Part shown: positions 56,072 through 64,000 of the stretch, piece after piece
Layout: every line of letters begins with the position of its first letter
Numbering within the stretch: position 1 is the stretch's first letter
Assembly (NCBI RefSeq): GCF_040892595.1
Contig: NZ_JBFRYB010000001.1
Location: forward strand, 3,410,001-3,474,000
Reading direction: 5' to 3'
DNA: 64,000 nucleotides
DNA from: Zhongshania sp. R06B22
Lineage (GTDB): Bacteria; Pseudomonadota; Gammaproteobacteria; Pseudomonadales; Spongiibacteraceae
Program-made: the position numbers and the translations under genes
Notes under the pieces: generated by a model
Databases searched by the model: none
Told to the model about the DNA's origin: nothing
The model's input: the letters and a program-made list of their open reading frames with translations, nothing else

Positions 56072-57763
56072 ATGGCTCTTACTAACACATCCACCGGCCT
56101 TGATGGCCTATATCATTGGGAAAAAAACCTTCCTAACAAGGTATACCTGACCCAACCCTATGATGGCGGACAGACCATTGACTACACTTGGGCAGAAGTT
56201 GGTAAGGAAGCACGCCGCATGGCGACTTATCTCAAATCCCTCAACTACCCTGCCGGCAGCAACATCGCGCTGATATCCAAAAATTGCGCGCACTGGATTA
56301 TTGCGGATCTGGCCATCTGGCTTGCAGGCCATGTCAGCGTGCCGCTCTACCCCACCTTGAATTCTGAAACGGTAAAATACATCCTCGATCATAGTGAAGC
56401 CAAACTGCTGTTTATCGGCAAGTTGGACGACTGGGATATGATGAAGGCCGGTATTCCAGCCGATATACCCAAGATCAACCTCCCGCTTTCACCCGCTCAG
56501 GAAGAACTGCCCGCAGATTGCATGAAATGGTATGACGCCATCCAGGGCGTTGAGCCCATGAGCGAAAACCCTGTACGCGGCCAAGACGAGATGGCAACCA
56601 TCGTCTACACCTCGGGTAGTACCGGCCTCCCCAAAGGGGTGATGACCAGTTTCGGCGCCATTGCTGCGTCGGCCAGCTTCCTTGCCAACATAACTGACGT
56701 GAGTCCTGAATCCCGGGTTATCTCTTACCTGCCACTCGCACACGTATATGAGCGTGTGGCGATTGAGGCCAATACGCTACGTTACGGCTCACATGTATTC
56801 TTTGCAGAAGAGCTGAACACCTTTCCGGCCGACCTGCGCCGAGCACGTCCCACCTTCTTCCATTCCGTGCCTCGCCTCTGGGTAAAATTCCAGCTGGGCG
56901 TTATGGCTAAGATTGGCGAGAAAAAGTTTAACCGCCTTATGAAGCTGCCTATTATTCGCGGGATCATCAAGAAAAAGATTCTTACCCAGCTTGGGCTTGA
57001 GAACGTAAAGATTGCCGCAACAGGATCAGCACCTCTGCCTCCAAACGTCATCGCCTGGTATCGCAACCTTGGTCTTGAACTGCTTGAAGGCTATGGCATG
57101 ACCGAAAACTTCGCCTATTCACATTGTTCACTGCCTGGCCGCAGTCGTGTCGGCTATGTAGGTCATTCGCAGGAAGGCGTGACCACCGAAATCGCCGATA
57201 ACGGCGAGATTCTGATAAAGAGTCCCGCTAATATGATGGGCTACTATAAGAATCCTGAAAAAACCGCCGAAGACCTTACCGAAGATGGCTTCTTAAAAAC
57301 CGGAGACATGGGCGAGCTTGATGAAGATGGTCGTCTGAAAATTACCGGTCGTGTAAAGGAGCTGTTCAAAACCAGCAAGGGTAAATACGTTGCTCCTGTG
57401 CCAATCGAGAACAAGCTTTGCGCCCACCGCAATATCGAAGTGGTCTGTATAGCCGGTGCCAACCAAACGCAACCCTATGGACTGGTGCTGCTCTCTGAAG
57501 ATGATCTTGCCGCCCGCGCTAAAGGTAATCTTGATGAAGCAGCCCTAACCGAGGAATTCACCAAGCTACTTACGGAAGTAAATGCCACCCTCGACCCACA
57601 TGAGCATGTGAAATTCCTCCTTGTCGTCAAGGATACTTGGTCTATCGAAAATGGCTTCCTGACCCCAACCATGAAGATCAAGCGCAATATTATTGAAGAC
57701 CACTACGCACCCAATATCGACGCGTGGTACGGCGCTAAGAAAAAGGTCATCTGGGAAAGTTAA
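56072..57763 (+). CDS. AMP-binding acyl-CoA synthetase (long-chain type)
   Basis: A 563-residue adenylate-forming enzyme: TIVYTSGSTGLPKGVM (P-loop near residue 180), SYLPLAHVYERV, LEGYGMTENFAYS (A5), LKTGDMGELDEDG and ITGRVKELFKTSKGKYVAP with the C-terminal Lys region. Most like eukaryote-type long-chain acyl-CoA synthetases (ACSL) and the bacterial Faa-like group. It makes acyl-CoA from fatty acid, CoA and ATP. It stands alone in long non-coding surroundings, with no operon partner. Confidence 0.9.
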   Translation: MALTNTSTGLDGLYHWEKNLPNKVYLTQPYDGGQTIDYTWAEVGKEARRMATYLKSLNYPAGSNIALISKNCAHWIIADLAIWLAGHVSVPLYPTLNSETVKYILDHSEAKLLFIGKLDDWDMMKAGIPADIPKINLPLSPAQEELPADCMKWYDAIQGVEPMSENPVRGQDEMATIVYTSGSTGLPKGVMTSFGAIAASASFLANITDVSPESRVISYLPLAHVYERVAIEANTLRYGSHVFFAEELNTFPADLRRARPTFFHSVPRLWVKFQLGVMAKIGEKKFNRLMKLPIIRGIIKKKILTQLGLENVKIAATGSAPLPPNVIAWYRNLGLELLEGYGMTENFAYSHCSLPGRSRVGYVGHSQEGVTTEIADNGEILIKSPANMMGYYKNPEKTAEDLTEDGFLKTGDMGELDEDGRLKITGRVKELFKTSKGKYVAPVPIENKLCAHRNIEVVCIAGANQTQPYGLVLLSEDDLAARAKGNLDEAALTEEFTKLLTEVNATLDPHEHVKFLLVVKDTWSIENGFLTPTMKIKRNIIEDHYAPNIDAWYGAKKKVIWES

Positions 57764-58245
57764 CTTTAGAGATACCTAAAAAGTGATCTCGCCCGGATTT
57801 AAGGGACATCAAAAGCTACGCCAATAAAGGTTTCCTATATGGAGTACACATATAGGAAACCTCGCAATCAAACTTACACCCTGCAAGACGATCTCGCCGC
57901 CAGCTCAGTCTGAACTGGCGCATGAGATCAGCGTCACCCCTTATGAAAAACCTTTCAAGTGCGCATCACCGCTATACCCAGTAGCGAGACCTTGTCGGTG
58001 ACCCTCTTCAAATCTCTATTAGGACGCTAACGCTAAACCTGCGCCGACTATAGCTTTATAGGCCCTCTTTAAGGCCAGTGGCTATCTGGAGCCACCATTA
58101 TCAGAGCAACTCGGCCTGTTATGGCGTGGACGCAAAAGCGCGTGTTCCGCCTATACTTAAGAAGTCGCTCACGCTTATGTGTACACTCCCCCGCTTGCGA
58201 CGCTATTTTTAAGGTCCGCGCCCCCACGCCACGAGAAGTAAACCA
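57764..58245. other. Non-coding gap of about 480 bases before hflX
   Basis: No coding frame is supported. It contains the perfect inverted repeat at 57828-57862 and otherwise no signal I can name. Confidence 0.5.
57828..57862. terminator. Perfect inverted repeat after the acyl-CoA synthetase gene
   Basis: AGGTTTCCTATAT and ATATAGGAAACCT (13 bases each, no mismatch) are separated by 9 bases. It could act as a terminator, though no T-run follows and the stem is AT-rich. Confidence 0.5.
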
Positions 58246-59550
58246 ATGCTAAACCCCGAAAAACCAAGCCTGCCGCGCGCGCTAATCGTTGCCGTGCAAT
58301 TAGACAATGTTAGCGACGTTGAATTTGAGTCTTCATTGGCTGAATTGGGTGATCTGGCAAAGACCTTAGGACTGCAGGTGGTGGGTAAATTTACCCAAAA
58401 GCGTTCGTCTTTCGACTCCACGGCGTATATGGGTGTGGGTAAGCGTGAGGAAATACGCCAATTCTTGGAAGACCAGCAAGATGGTGAGGTGGAGTATATT
58501 CTTGTCGACCATGAAATCTCGCCATCGCAGGCACTCAACCTAGAAAATGAGGTTGCTTGTGAGGTGATGGATCGCACGGTGGTCATACTCGAGATTTTTC
58601 ATCGCAATGCCCGCTCACACGCCGCGCGGGTGCAGGTGGAGATTGCGCGCTTGACCTATATGGCACCGCGCCTGCGTGAGGCGGCCAAGCGCGCCGGCCC
58701 ACTTGGCAGGCAGCGCAGTGGCACCGGCGGTCGCGGCACCGGGCAGTCGCGCAGCCAAATGGATAGTCGCAAGGTTCGCGACCGGATTGCCGAGCTCCAA
58801 AAAGAGATTGATGCCATGGAAGCGAGACGCGACACCCAGCGGTCTCGGCGTCAAGAACAATCAGGGCTAGAGCAGGTGGCGCTGGTTGGTTATACCAACG
58901 CCGGCAAATCTACCTTGATGCGCGCATTGACCGGCAGTGACGAGTTAGTGGCCAACCAATTATTTGCTACCCTAGACACCAAGGTACGCACCTTGTACCC
59001 AGAAAGTGTACCGCGGGTATTAGTGAGCGACACCGTTGGTTTTATCAAGAATTTACCCCACGGCTTGGTTGCCTCATTCAAGTCAACTTTGGACGAAGCC
59101 CTTAGCGCATCACTGCTGCTGCATATTATTGACGCCGGCGACCCCGGCTTTGAGATGCAAATTGAAGTGACCGACAAAGTATTGGCCGAAATTGGCGCCG
59201 ATAGCGTGCCGCGCATTCGGGTGTTTAATAAAATTGACTATCTGCAAGATGAAGCCGCACAAGCACAGCGCAGCGAAGAGCTGCAAGCCAAGTATCCCGG
59301 CTGCATTGTTCTTAGCGCGCACCGCAAGGACGATATAACAGCGCTGCATCAGGCCGTTGTGCATGTTTTCCAACAGCAGCTAATTGAATCGGAAATCTTT
59401 TTACCCTGGTCGGCTCAGGAATTACGCGGCGAAATCTTTGCCTCTAGCGAAGTACTTGAAGAGCGCGCCGACAGCGATGGTGCTTTTTTCCGCTTCCGCG
59501 CTGCACCTGATGTGGTCGCAAGACTATCTGAGCTTGCCGCAGACGCCTAA
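58246..59550 (+). CDS. hflX: Ribosome-dissociating GTPase
   Basis: A 434-residue GTPase: N-terminal HflX domain with RSSFDSTAYMGVGKREEI, the linker GGRGTGQSRSQMDSRKVRDR, and a G domain with VGYTNAGKST, DTVGFIKNLP and FNKIDY. It splits stalled 70S ribosomes in stress. In many gammaproteobacteria hflX follows hfq; here no hfq is adjacent, so it is relocated or hfq is elsewhere. Confidence 0.95.
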   Translation: MLNPEKPSLPRALIVAVQLDNVSDVEFESSLAELGDLAKTLGLQVVGKFTQKRSSFDSTAYMGVGKREEIRQFLEDQQDGEVEYILVDHEISPSQALNLENEVACEVMDRTVVILEIFHRNARSHAARVQVEIARLTYMAPRLREAAKRAGPLGRQRSGTGGRGTGQSRSQMDSRKVRDRIAELQKEIDAMEARRDTQRSRRQEQSGLEQVALVGYTNAGKSTLMRALTGSDELVANQLFATLDTKVRTLYPESVPRVLVSDTVGFIKNLPHGLVASFKSTLDEALSASLLLHIIDAGDPGFEMQIEVTDKVLAEIGADSVPRIRVFNKIDYLQDEAAQAQRSEELQAKYPGCIVLSAHRKDDITALHQAVVHVFQQQLIESEIFLPWSAQELRGEIFASSEVLEERADSDGAFFRFRAAPDVVARLSELAADA

Positions 59551-59689
59551 TGAAGTCGCACCACTGCCGCCAGAACCAAGCCTTAATTCAAGTTGAGCTG
59601 GGGCTTCTAGTGGTATTTGGTCAGCTATTTTATCGCCGTATATCTTCCCACTTAAAAGCGTAAGCCCCGCCAGAAGATCTGGAGCTTAC

Positions 59690-60319
59690 TCAACCCTTTT
59701 TAGACACTATCGCTAGCCAAGGTTGCTGCTCTCTAGGCAGTCCTTTGGGCCGGTAGTAATGAGACAGCAGCTCAAAACCCGCATCTTGCAAATACCTGCT
59801 CGCGACATCAAGTTCCATAAAGTGGCCATATCGCTCGCCAGACCAGCCTTCATCCCTACCCCGCGGATTAGAGCTAAACAAGATACCACCAACTCTCAAG
59901 CTTGCATGTAATTCAGCAAGGACACGAGGCAGTTCCTGACTGGGTATATGGAACAGCGATGCATTGGCAAATACGGCGTCAAAAGCCAGTGGCGGTAAAT
60001 CTAGGGATAGGAAGTCCTGACAGAGAATTTCACAGCCACTGTGCTGTCTGGCCATATCACAGAACTGTGCGCTGCCATCTAGCCCCACGGGACGATGGCC
60101 TAGGGATTTAAAATAGCCAACATCACGACCGGGGCCGCAGCCAAAATCCAAAACATCCAGACGCTCATCCGGTTCAAACTGGGATAACAAAGCACGGTAA
60201 TTTTGCGACACATCGTGATCTTTAGTGCCCTCCCAAAACGATTGGGCCCTGGTATCGTAATGACCCACAGTAGTCTTTTCGATATGCTCAAGCTGCTCAG
60301 TAGACAATTGATTTGGCAT
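59690..60319 (-). CDS. Class I SAM-dependent methyltransferase
   Basis: A 209-residue methyltransferase with VLDFGCGPGRDVGYF (motif I near residue 55), GLDGSAQFC (motif II) and FDAVFANASLFHIP (motif IV). It resembles Methyltransf_11/25 small-molecule enzymes. Acceptor unknown. Followed upstream by the 56-residue protein gene on the same strand. Confidence 0.82.
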   Translation of the reverse strand: MPNQLSTEQLEHIEKTTVGHYDTRAQSFWEGTKDHDVSQNYRALLSQFEPDERLDVLDFGCGPGRDVGYFKSLGHRPVGLDGSAQFCDMARQHSGCEILCQDFLSLDLPPLAFDAVFANASLFHIPSQELPRVLAELHASLRVGGILFSSNPRGRDEGWSGERYGHFMELDVASRYLQDAGFELLSHYYRPKGLPREQQPWLAIVSKKG

Positions 60320-60324
60320 TAGAC

Positions 60325-60495
60325 TTAGTCTTTCTTTTCAATGGTGATTGAGAGATTCTTCGTGGAACCGGCATACCATTTTTGCACATATAGCGAGCCG
60401 ACTATCGGTGCCTGGCCATCAACTGGAACTTCCTTATAACGCACGCTGTTTTTGGTTTCTTTTTCAAACTCAAAATTGACGGTAATAGACGACAT
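60325..60495 (-). CDS. Small 56-residue conserved-looking protein
   Basis: A short frame with GCAGGA before its ATG at 60495, immediately upstream of the methyltransferase. The sequence has a SITVNFEFEKETKNSVRYKE start and a GSLYVQKWYAGSTKNLS core, alternating beta-like hydrophobic and charged residues. It looks like a soluble beta-rich protein rather than a random frame. No function is assigned; the same strand and 5-base gap to the methyltransferase imply co-transcription. Confidence 0.6.
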   Translation of the reverse strand: MSSITVNFEFEKETKNSVRYKEVPVDGQAPIVGSLYVQKWYAGSTKNLSITIEKKD

Positions 60496-60737
60496 AAAAA
60501 TTCCTGCAAAACGAAGTGGGTATATGGAGACCGCTATTGTGGGGGCTCAGCAGCGGCTTAACAACAAGGTCCTCACAGTGCGCGGGACAGCACAGCATGC
60601 AAAGCTAAGCAGGCACATTTAAGTTTTGAGTACGCTAAAGTCGAGAAGCCCTAATTGGGTCAGCGCTATTGGCCAGCAGCTCACACGATATCCATGAGCT
60701 GGCAGAAGAGGCAAAGCTTAGGTTTTGTACCAAGCCA

Positions 60738-61664
60738 TCATTTGGCTATTTGTGAAGACAGACCTTTTGTCACATGTTCGCGAAAAGCCATCGCTGCATT
60801 TGAAACGTGCTTTCCTTTGGGTAATACCCAATACCAGCTATTGGGTATTGGGAAGTCTTTTACTGGTAGCTCGATAAGATTACCCAGAGCCATATGACTT
60901 AGGGCATGCTGACTAATAATGGAGATACCCAAACCCGCCATCACCGATTCTTTTATCGCTTCGTTGCTAGCAATGGTAATTGGGCTTTGCATTTCCATCC
61001 CATTTTGTCTGAAAAAAGCTTCAATGGCATATCGGGTGCCCGAGCCTTTTTCGCGCATCAGTAAACGCTCACCATGGAGCTCACTCCATAAGATAGATTG
61101 TTTATCTTTTAGGCGGTGATCTTGCTTTGCTATTACCACTAGAGGGTTTTTGGTTATGAAATCAGTGGTGATATCTAACTCTCTCGGCGGGTTACTAAAT
61201 ACATACAAGTCATCTAGATTCTGCTTTAAGCGCTGAATGATTTCGGCGCGATTACCTACTTGAAATTCAGGCTCAATATTAGGATATGCCTGGCAAAACT
61301 CCCCAAGTAAATTTGGAATCAGATACTTAGCCGTCGTCACAACGCTAATTTTTAAACGCCCTACAGATAAGCCGGCCCTTGCTGCCAGAGCCATCTCCAA
61401 GTTATCCATAACATCAAACATAGAGCGTGTTGCGTCAAGCACCTCACGACCGGTATCGGTTAAATAGAGTTTTTTGGAGACCAGTTCGAATAATTGACAA
61501 TCCAATGCCTGAGCTAACTTTGCGATTTGCGTCGACACGGTTGGCTGAGCGAGATGCAATGCCTGCGCCGCCAAGGTAACACTGGAGTATTCGGCCACCG
61601 CCATAAAAATCTCAAGCTGGCGAAAGGTAGTTTGCCTCGTATGTAAACGACGGGTCCAAGTCAT
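60738..61664 (-). CDS. LysR-family transcriptional regulator (CbbR-like)
   Basis: About 308 residues from the ATG at 61664. N-terminal HTH TLAAQALHLAQPTVSTQIAKL near residue 30-50 with the LysR recognition helix, and a C-terminal type 2 effector domain in which IASNEAIKESVMAGLGI, conserved in CbbR/CysB relatives, is seen. It is divergent from the isocitrate dehydrogenase gene with about 200 bases between, so it likely controls that gene. Confidence 0.85.
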   Translation of the reverse strand: MTWTRRLHTRQTTFRQLEIFMAVAEYSSVTLAAQALHLAQPTVSTQIAKLAQALDCQLFELVSKKLYLTDTGREVLDATRSMFDVMDNLEMALAARAGLSVGRLKISVVTTAKYLIPNLLGEFCQAYPNIEPEFQVGNRAEIIQRLKQNLDDLYVFSNPPRELDITTDFITKNPLVVIAKQDHRLKDKQSILWSELHGERLLMREKGSGTRYAIEAFFRQNGMEMQSPITIASNEAIKESVMAGLGISIISQHALSHMALGNLIELPVKDFPIPNSWYWVLPKGKHVSNAAMAFREHVTKGLSSQIAK

Positions 61665-61694
61665 ATATCTACTAAAGCCTATGCATAAAAACAA

Positions 61695-61730
61695 TGTAAT
61701 CTATTATTAACTATGGAATATATCATTACA
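61695..61730. promoter_or_regulatory. Candidate operator between LysR gene and isocitrate dehydrogenase
   Basis: TGTAAT (61695-61700) and ATTACA (61725-61730) form an inverted pair 24 bases apart in the divergent gap. Its place fits a LysR binding site, but the half-sites are short. Confidence 0.3.
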
Positions 61731-61866
61731 ATCTTATCTGACTTAACTAAGCCCTTAAGTGCTAGCCATCGCTAGGCTCGGCTCGCCTTCAGGATCTTAG
61801 CTCAGTGCGCAAGGCCGCATTAGATGACTACATGCTCTTGCTACAAACATTAATGATGGAGTTTTT

Positions 61867-63309
61867 ATGACGCACCCTATTGTTCCTATCACAGTCGCTT
61901 TTGGTGACGGTATTGGCCCTGAGATTATGGAAGCAACCCTGAAGGTCTTAGACGCCGCCGGGGCGAAAATCGCACCTGAAGCTATAGAAATAGGCGAAAA
62001 AGTCTATTTGAGCGGACAAACAAACGGCATTCAAGCGAGCTCGTGGGAGTCGCTGAGGAGAACTAAGGTTTTCCTAAAAGCGCCCATCACCACCCCGCAA
62101 GGTGGCGGCTATAAAAGCCTAAACGTCAGCATGCGCAAAGCGCTGGGTCTATACGCCAATATTCGCCCATGCATCTCCTACGCGCCCTTTGTAAAAACCA
62201 AGCACCCGATTATGGATTTGGTGATAGTGCGAGAAAACGAAGAAGATTTGTATGCCGGTATTGAACATAGACAGACTGAGGACGTTTATCAGTGCCTAAA
62301 GCTCATTACGCGACCTGGTTGTGAGCGCATTGTCCGCTATGCCTTCGAATACGCAAAGCAGCAAAACCGTAAGCGAGTAACCTGCTTTGTTAAAGACAAT
62401 ATCATGAAGCTGACCGACGGCCTGTTTCATCAAATCTTTAACGATATCGCCGCAGAGTACCCCGACATTCAGCATGACAGCATGATTGTCGACATTGGCG
62501 CTGCCAGAATCGCCGATACGCCAGAGGATTTCGATGTTCTCGTTATGCCAAATCTCTATGGTGACATCATTTCTGACATCGCAGCTCAAATTGCAGGGTC
62601 AGTAGGCATGGCTGGTTCAGCAAATATTGGCGACCAATGTGCCATGTTTGAGGCAATTCATGGCTCAGCGCCTGATATTTCCGGAAAAAATATCGCCAAC
62701 CCGTCGGCCTTATTGCACGGCGCCATTCAGATGCTGGTGCATATCGGCCAAAATGATATTGCTGAAAAAATTCACCACGCTTGGCTAGCCACACTTGAGC
62801 AGGGCTTTCATACCGCCGATATTTATGAGGAAGGTAGGAGCAAAGTGTTATTGGGCACCGCCGAGTTTGCCAATGCCGTCATTGCCAATTTAGGTCAATC
62901 ACCAAAGCAACTTAAAGCCCCTTCATATGAGGGCAGCAAACCCCTCAAATTACCGGTAGTTGGATACAAGAAACCCTGCGAAAAAGAGTTAGTTGGAATT
63001 GATATCTTTCTGCAATGGCAGGACGGCATACCCAAGACGCTCGGCGATAAACTCGTGAGGCATGGCACATCGGAACTGGAGTTAAAGTTAATTACTAATC
63101 GCGGCGTGAAGGTATGGCCCGACGGCTTCCCTGAAACCTATTGTGTGGACCATTGGCGCTGCCGCTTTATGTCCCCCACCATGCAATTAAGCTTTGATGA
63201 AATACTTAATGTCCAATCGCGTCTTCATGAAGCGGGGTTTGACGTCGTCAAAACCGAGAATCTCTATAACTTTAATGGTCAACCGGGGTATGCCGCAGTG
63301 CATGGTTAA
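61867..63309 (+). CDS. Isocitrate dehydrogenase (long TIGR02924-type, probably NAD-linked)
   Basis: A 480-residue decarboxylating dehydrogenase of the isocitrate/isopropylmalate family. Substrate loop SLNVSMRKALG (SxNxxxR near residue 85), GYKSLN and the metal Asp in MPNLYGDIISDI. The cofactor loop reads HGSAPDISGKNIANP: Asp-Ile at the site where E. coli NADP-enzyme has Lys-Tyr, so NAD is favoured. A C-terminal extension of about 130 residues is typical of the alphaproteobacterial form. GATGGAG precedes the start. Confidence 0.9.
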   Translation: MTHPIVPITVAFGDGIGPEIMEATLKVLDAAGAKIAPEAIEIGEKVYLSGQTNGIQASSWESLRRTKVFLKAPITTPQGGGYKSLNVSMRKALGLYANIRPCISYAPFVKTKHPIMDLVIVRENEEDLYAGIEHRQTEDVYQCLKLITRPGCERIVRYAFEYAKQQNRKRVTCFVKDNIMKLTDGLFHQIFNDIAAEYPDIQHDSMIVDIGAARIADTPEDFDVLVMPNLYGDIISDIAAQIAGSVGMAGSANIGDQCAMFEAIHGSAPDISGKNIANPSALLHGAIQMLVHIGQNDIAEKIHHAWLATLEQGFHTADIYEEGRSKVLLGTAEFANAVIANLGQSPKQLKAPSYEGSKPLKLPVVGYKKPCEKELVGIDIFLQWQDGIPKTLGDKLVRHGTSELELKLITNRGVKVWPDGFPETYCVDHWRCRFMSPTMQLSFDEILNVQSRLHEAGFDVVKTENLYNFNGQPGYAAVHG

Positions 63310-63890
63310 GTTGCTCAGTAGACCATTTCAACAGAAAAACTTTTTATAGAAGAGCCTCTATAAGAAATCAACAGGCTCTCAAGTCACTGCATATGCAAGA
63401 TTTGAGAGCTTTAACATCATTAGCCTCAATAATTACACCTACTTTGAGTTAACTACAAACCCAGCCCAGACGCCTGGATAAGACGCCTAGACCGCAAAGT
63501 AAATATGTTGCTTTACGCAGCCCATGGAAGTAACGTGTATTTCAAATAAAAATGCTTAAGCTAGGCTTCCAAGTTGTCATCACAGGCTTTCCACACACAT
63601 TATAAAAATGACGTGAGATCATACTCATAGAGAGTTGTGAAATTAGCCAAGGGTGAACTCCAAATGCTAAAAACCAGAAAATTAAGTATTTATTTTCTGC
63701 TTATAAACGATCTCACCCGATAGAAATTTATATCTGTAAATATTAGCCCGCACAGAATATAAATATCATGAGTCAAATAATAATATAAAAATATCTTAAA
63801 TTAAAGACGAGATTATTAGTAAACGAGTATTAGCATCGCCCGACACCACTAATCTTGCGTTAATTCAAACAGCCAAATAACGAGCATGCA
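63310..63890. other. Non-coding gap of about 580 bases at the window end
   Basis: Very AT-rich between 63650 and 63840. A weak inverted repeat (GCTCTCAA...TTGAGAGC around 63375-63420) after the isocitrate dehydrogenase gene may be its terminator. No small gene was found. Confidence 0.4.
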
Positions 63891-64000
63891 ATGAAGACAT
63901 CATTTTCAAGAATATCGGAAAGTTCAGCCGACGACTGGAAGCTGATCATGAACGAACAGCTAAGGTATATCTCAAAATTACCCGATCGCATTTTAACTCA
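63891..64000 (+). CDS. Start of a probable HD-domain phosphohydrolase (3' end outside window)
   Basis: The ATG at 63891 opens a frame to the window edge. Its 36 residues include SSADDWKLIMNEQLRYISK and LPDRILT, a pattern seen at the start of predicted HD phosphohydrolases of the PhnZ/MI-oxygenase-like group (a helix, then LPDR[IV]L). The metal-binding HD residues lie outside. Tentative. Confidence 0.4.
   Translation, partial: MKTSFSRISESSADDWKLIMNEQLRYISKLPDRILT

Noticed and set aside
1..64000. CRISPR arrays, prophage, IS elements
   Set aside because: No regularly spaced direct repeats, no transposase or phage-type genes and no terminal inverted repeats with target duplications were found by eye.

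Overview
The window is ordinary chromosomal DNA of a gammaproteobacterium. It carries the Pseudomonas/Cellvibrionales-type order lptD-surA-pdxA-rsmA-apaG-apaH, with amgK-murU divergent from lptD, and the macromolecular-synthesis order rpsU-yqeY-dnaG-rpoD with tsaD-folB-folK divergent. The mix of lipid, signalling and cell-envelope genes suggests a free-living aerobic, probably marine, member of the Cellvibrionales/Spongiibacteraceae area; that placement is inference. I see no insertion sequence, prophage, CRISPR array or rRNA operon.

Layout. 1-8.5 kb: the end of an enoyl-CoA hydratase gene, a secreted PHB-depolymerase-like esterase, then a minus-strand run (MOSC protein, two glycosyltransferase-family proteins of the TIGR04282/TIGR04283 type, DUF547 protein, fused VTT-membrane/flavoprotein oxidoreductase), a GGDEF remnant, a DUF1223 protein and a Dps. 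8.7-18.7 kb: a Kazal-like lipoprotein, a thiolase divergent from a long FabG4-type reductase, an EAL gene broken by an in-frame TAG, a signal-peptide-bearing ATP-dependent DNA ligase, an AraC regulator divergent from a MaoC dehydratase, an epimerase, a DUF3014 protein and a small PA3496-like protein. 18.9-29 kb: sthA, a methyltransferase, a PAP2 phosphatase, an MJ1255-type glycosyltransferase with a zinc carboxypeptidase-like protein and an alpha/beta hydrolase, a membrane LuxR protein with a cytochrome b, and an OlsF-like bifunctional acyltransferase with an LpxH-like phosphoesterase.

29.2-50 kb: a Cache-type histidine kinase with its receiver, gph-rpe, murU-amgK, the lptD-to-cca block, folK-folB-tsaD and the rpsU-to-rpoD block. 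This is the core-genome part. 50-64 kb: a lipoprotein, a three-gene signalling operon (receiver-cyclase, receiver, hybrid kinase), tRNA-Ile2(CAT), a long-chain acyl-CoA synthetase flanked by unusually long non-coding gaps, hflX, a methyltransferase, a 56-residue protein, a LysR regulator divergent from an isocitrate dehydrogenase with an NAD-type signature, and the start of a probable HD-domain hydrolase.

Themes. Acyl-CoA and lipid metabolism recurs: hydratase, thiolase, FabG4, MaoC, acyl-CoA synthetase, OlsF-like and esterase genes. Envelope construction recurs too: LptD, SurA, MurU/AmgK, LpxH-like and PAP2/glycosyltransferase. Signalling is mostly two-component, and two cyclic-di-GMP genes (one GGDEF, one EAL) are visibly decayed. 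No single unmistakably new system stands out. The best leads are the glycosyltransferase/DUF547/VTT-flavoprotein cluster without arsenosugar core genes, the dispersed FadA2/FabG4/HtdX-like set, the PAP2/MJ1255-glycosyltransferase cluster, the cyclase with Glu/Gly specificity positions, and the amber-interrupted EAL gene.
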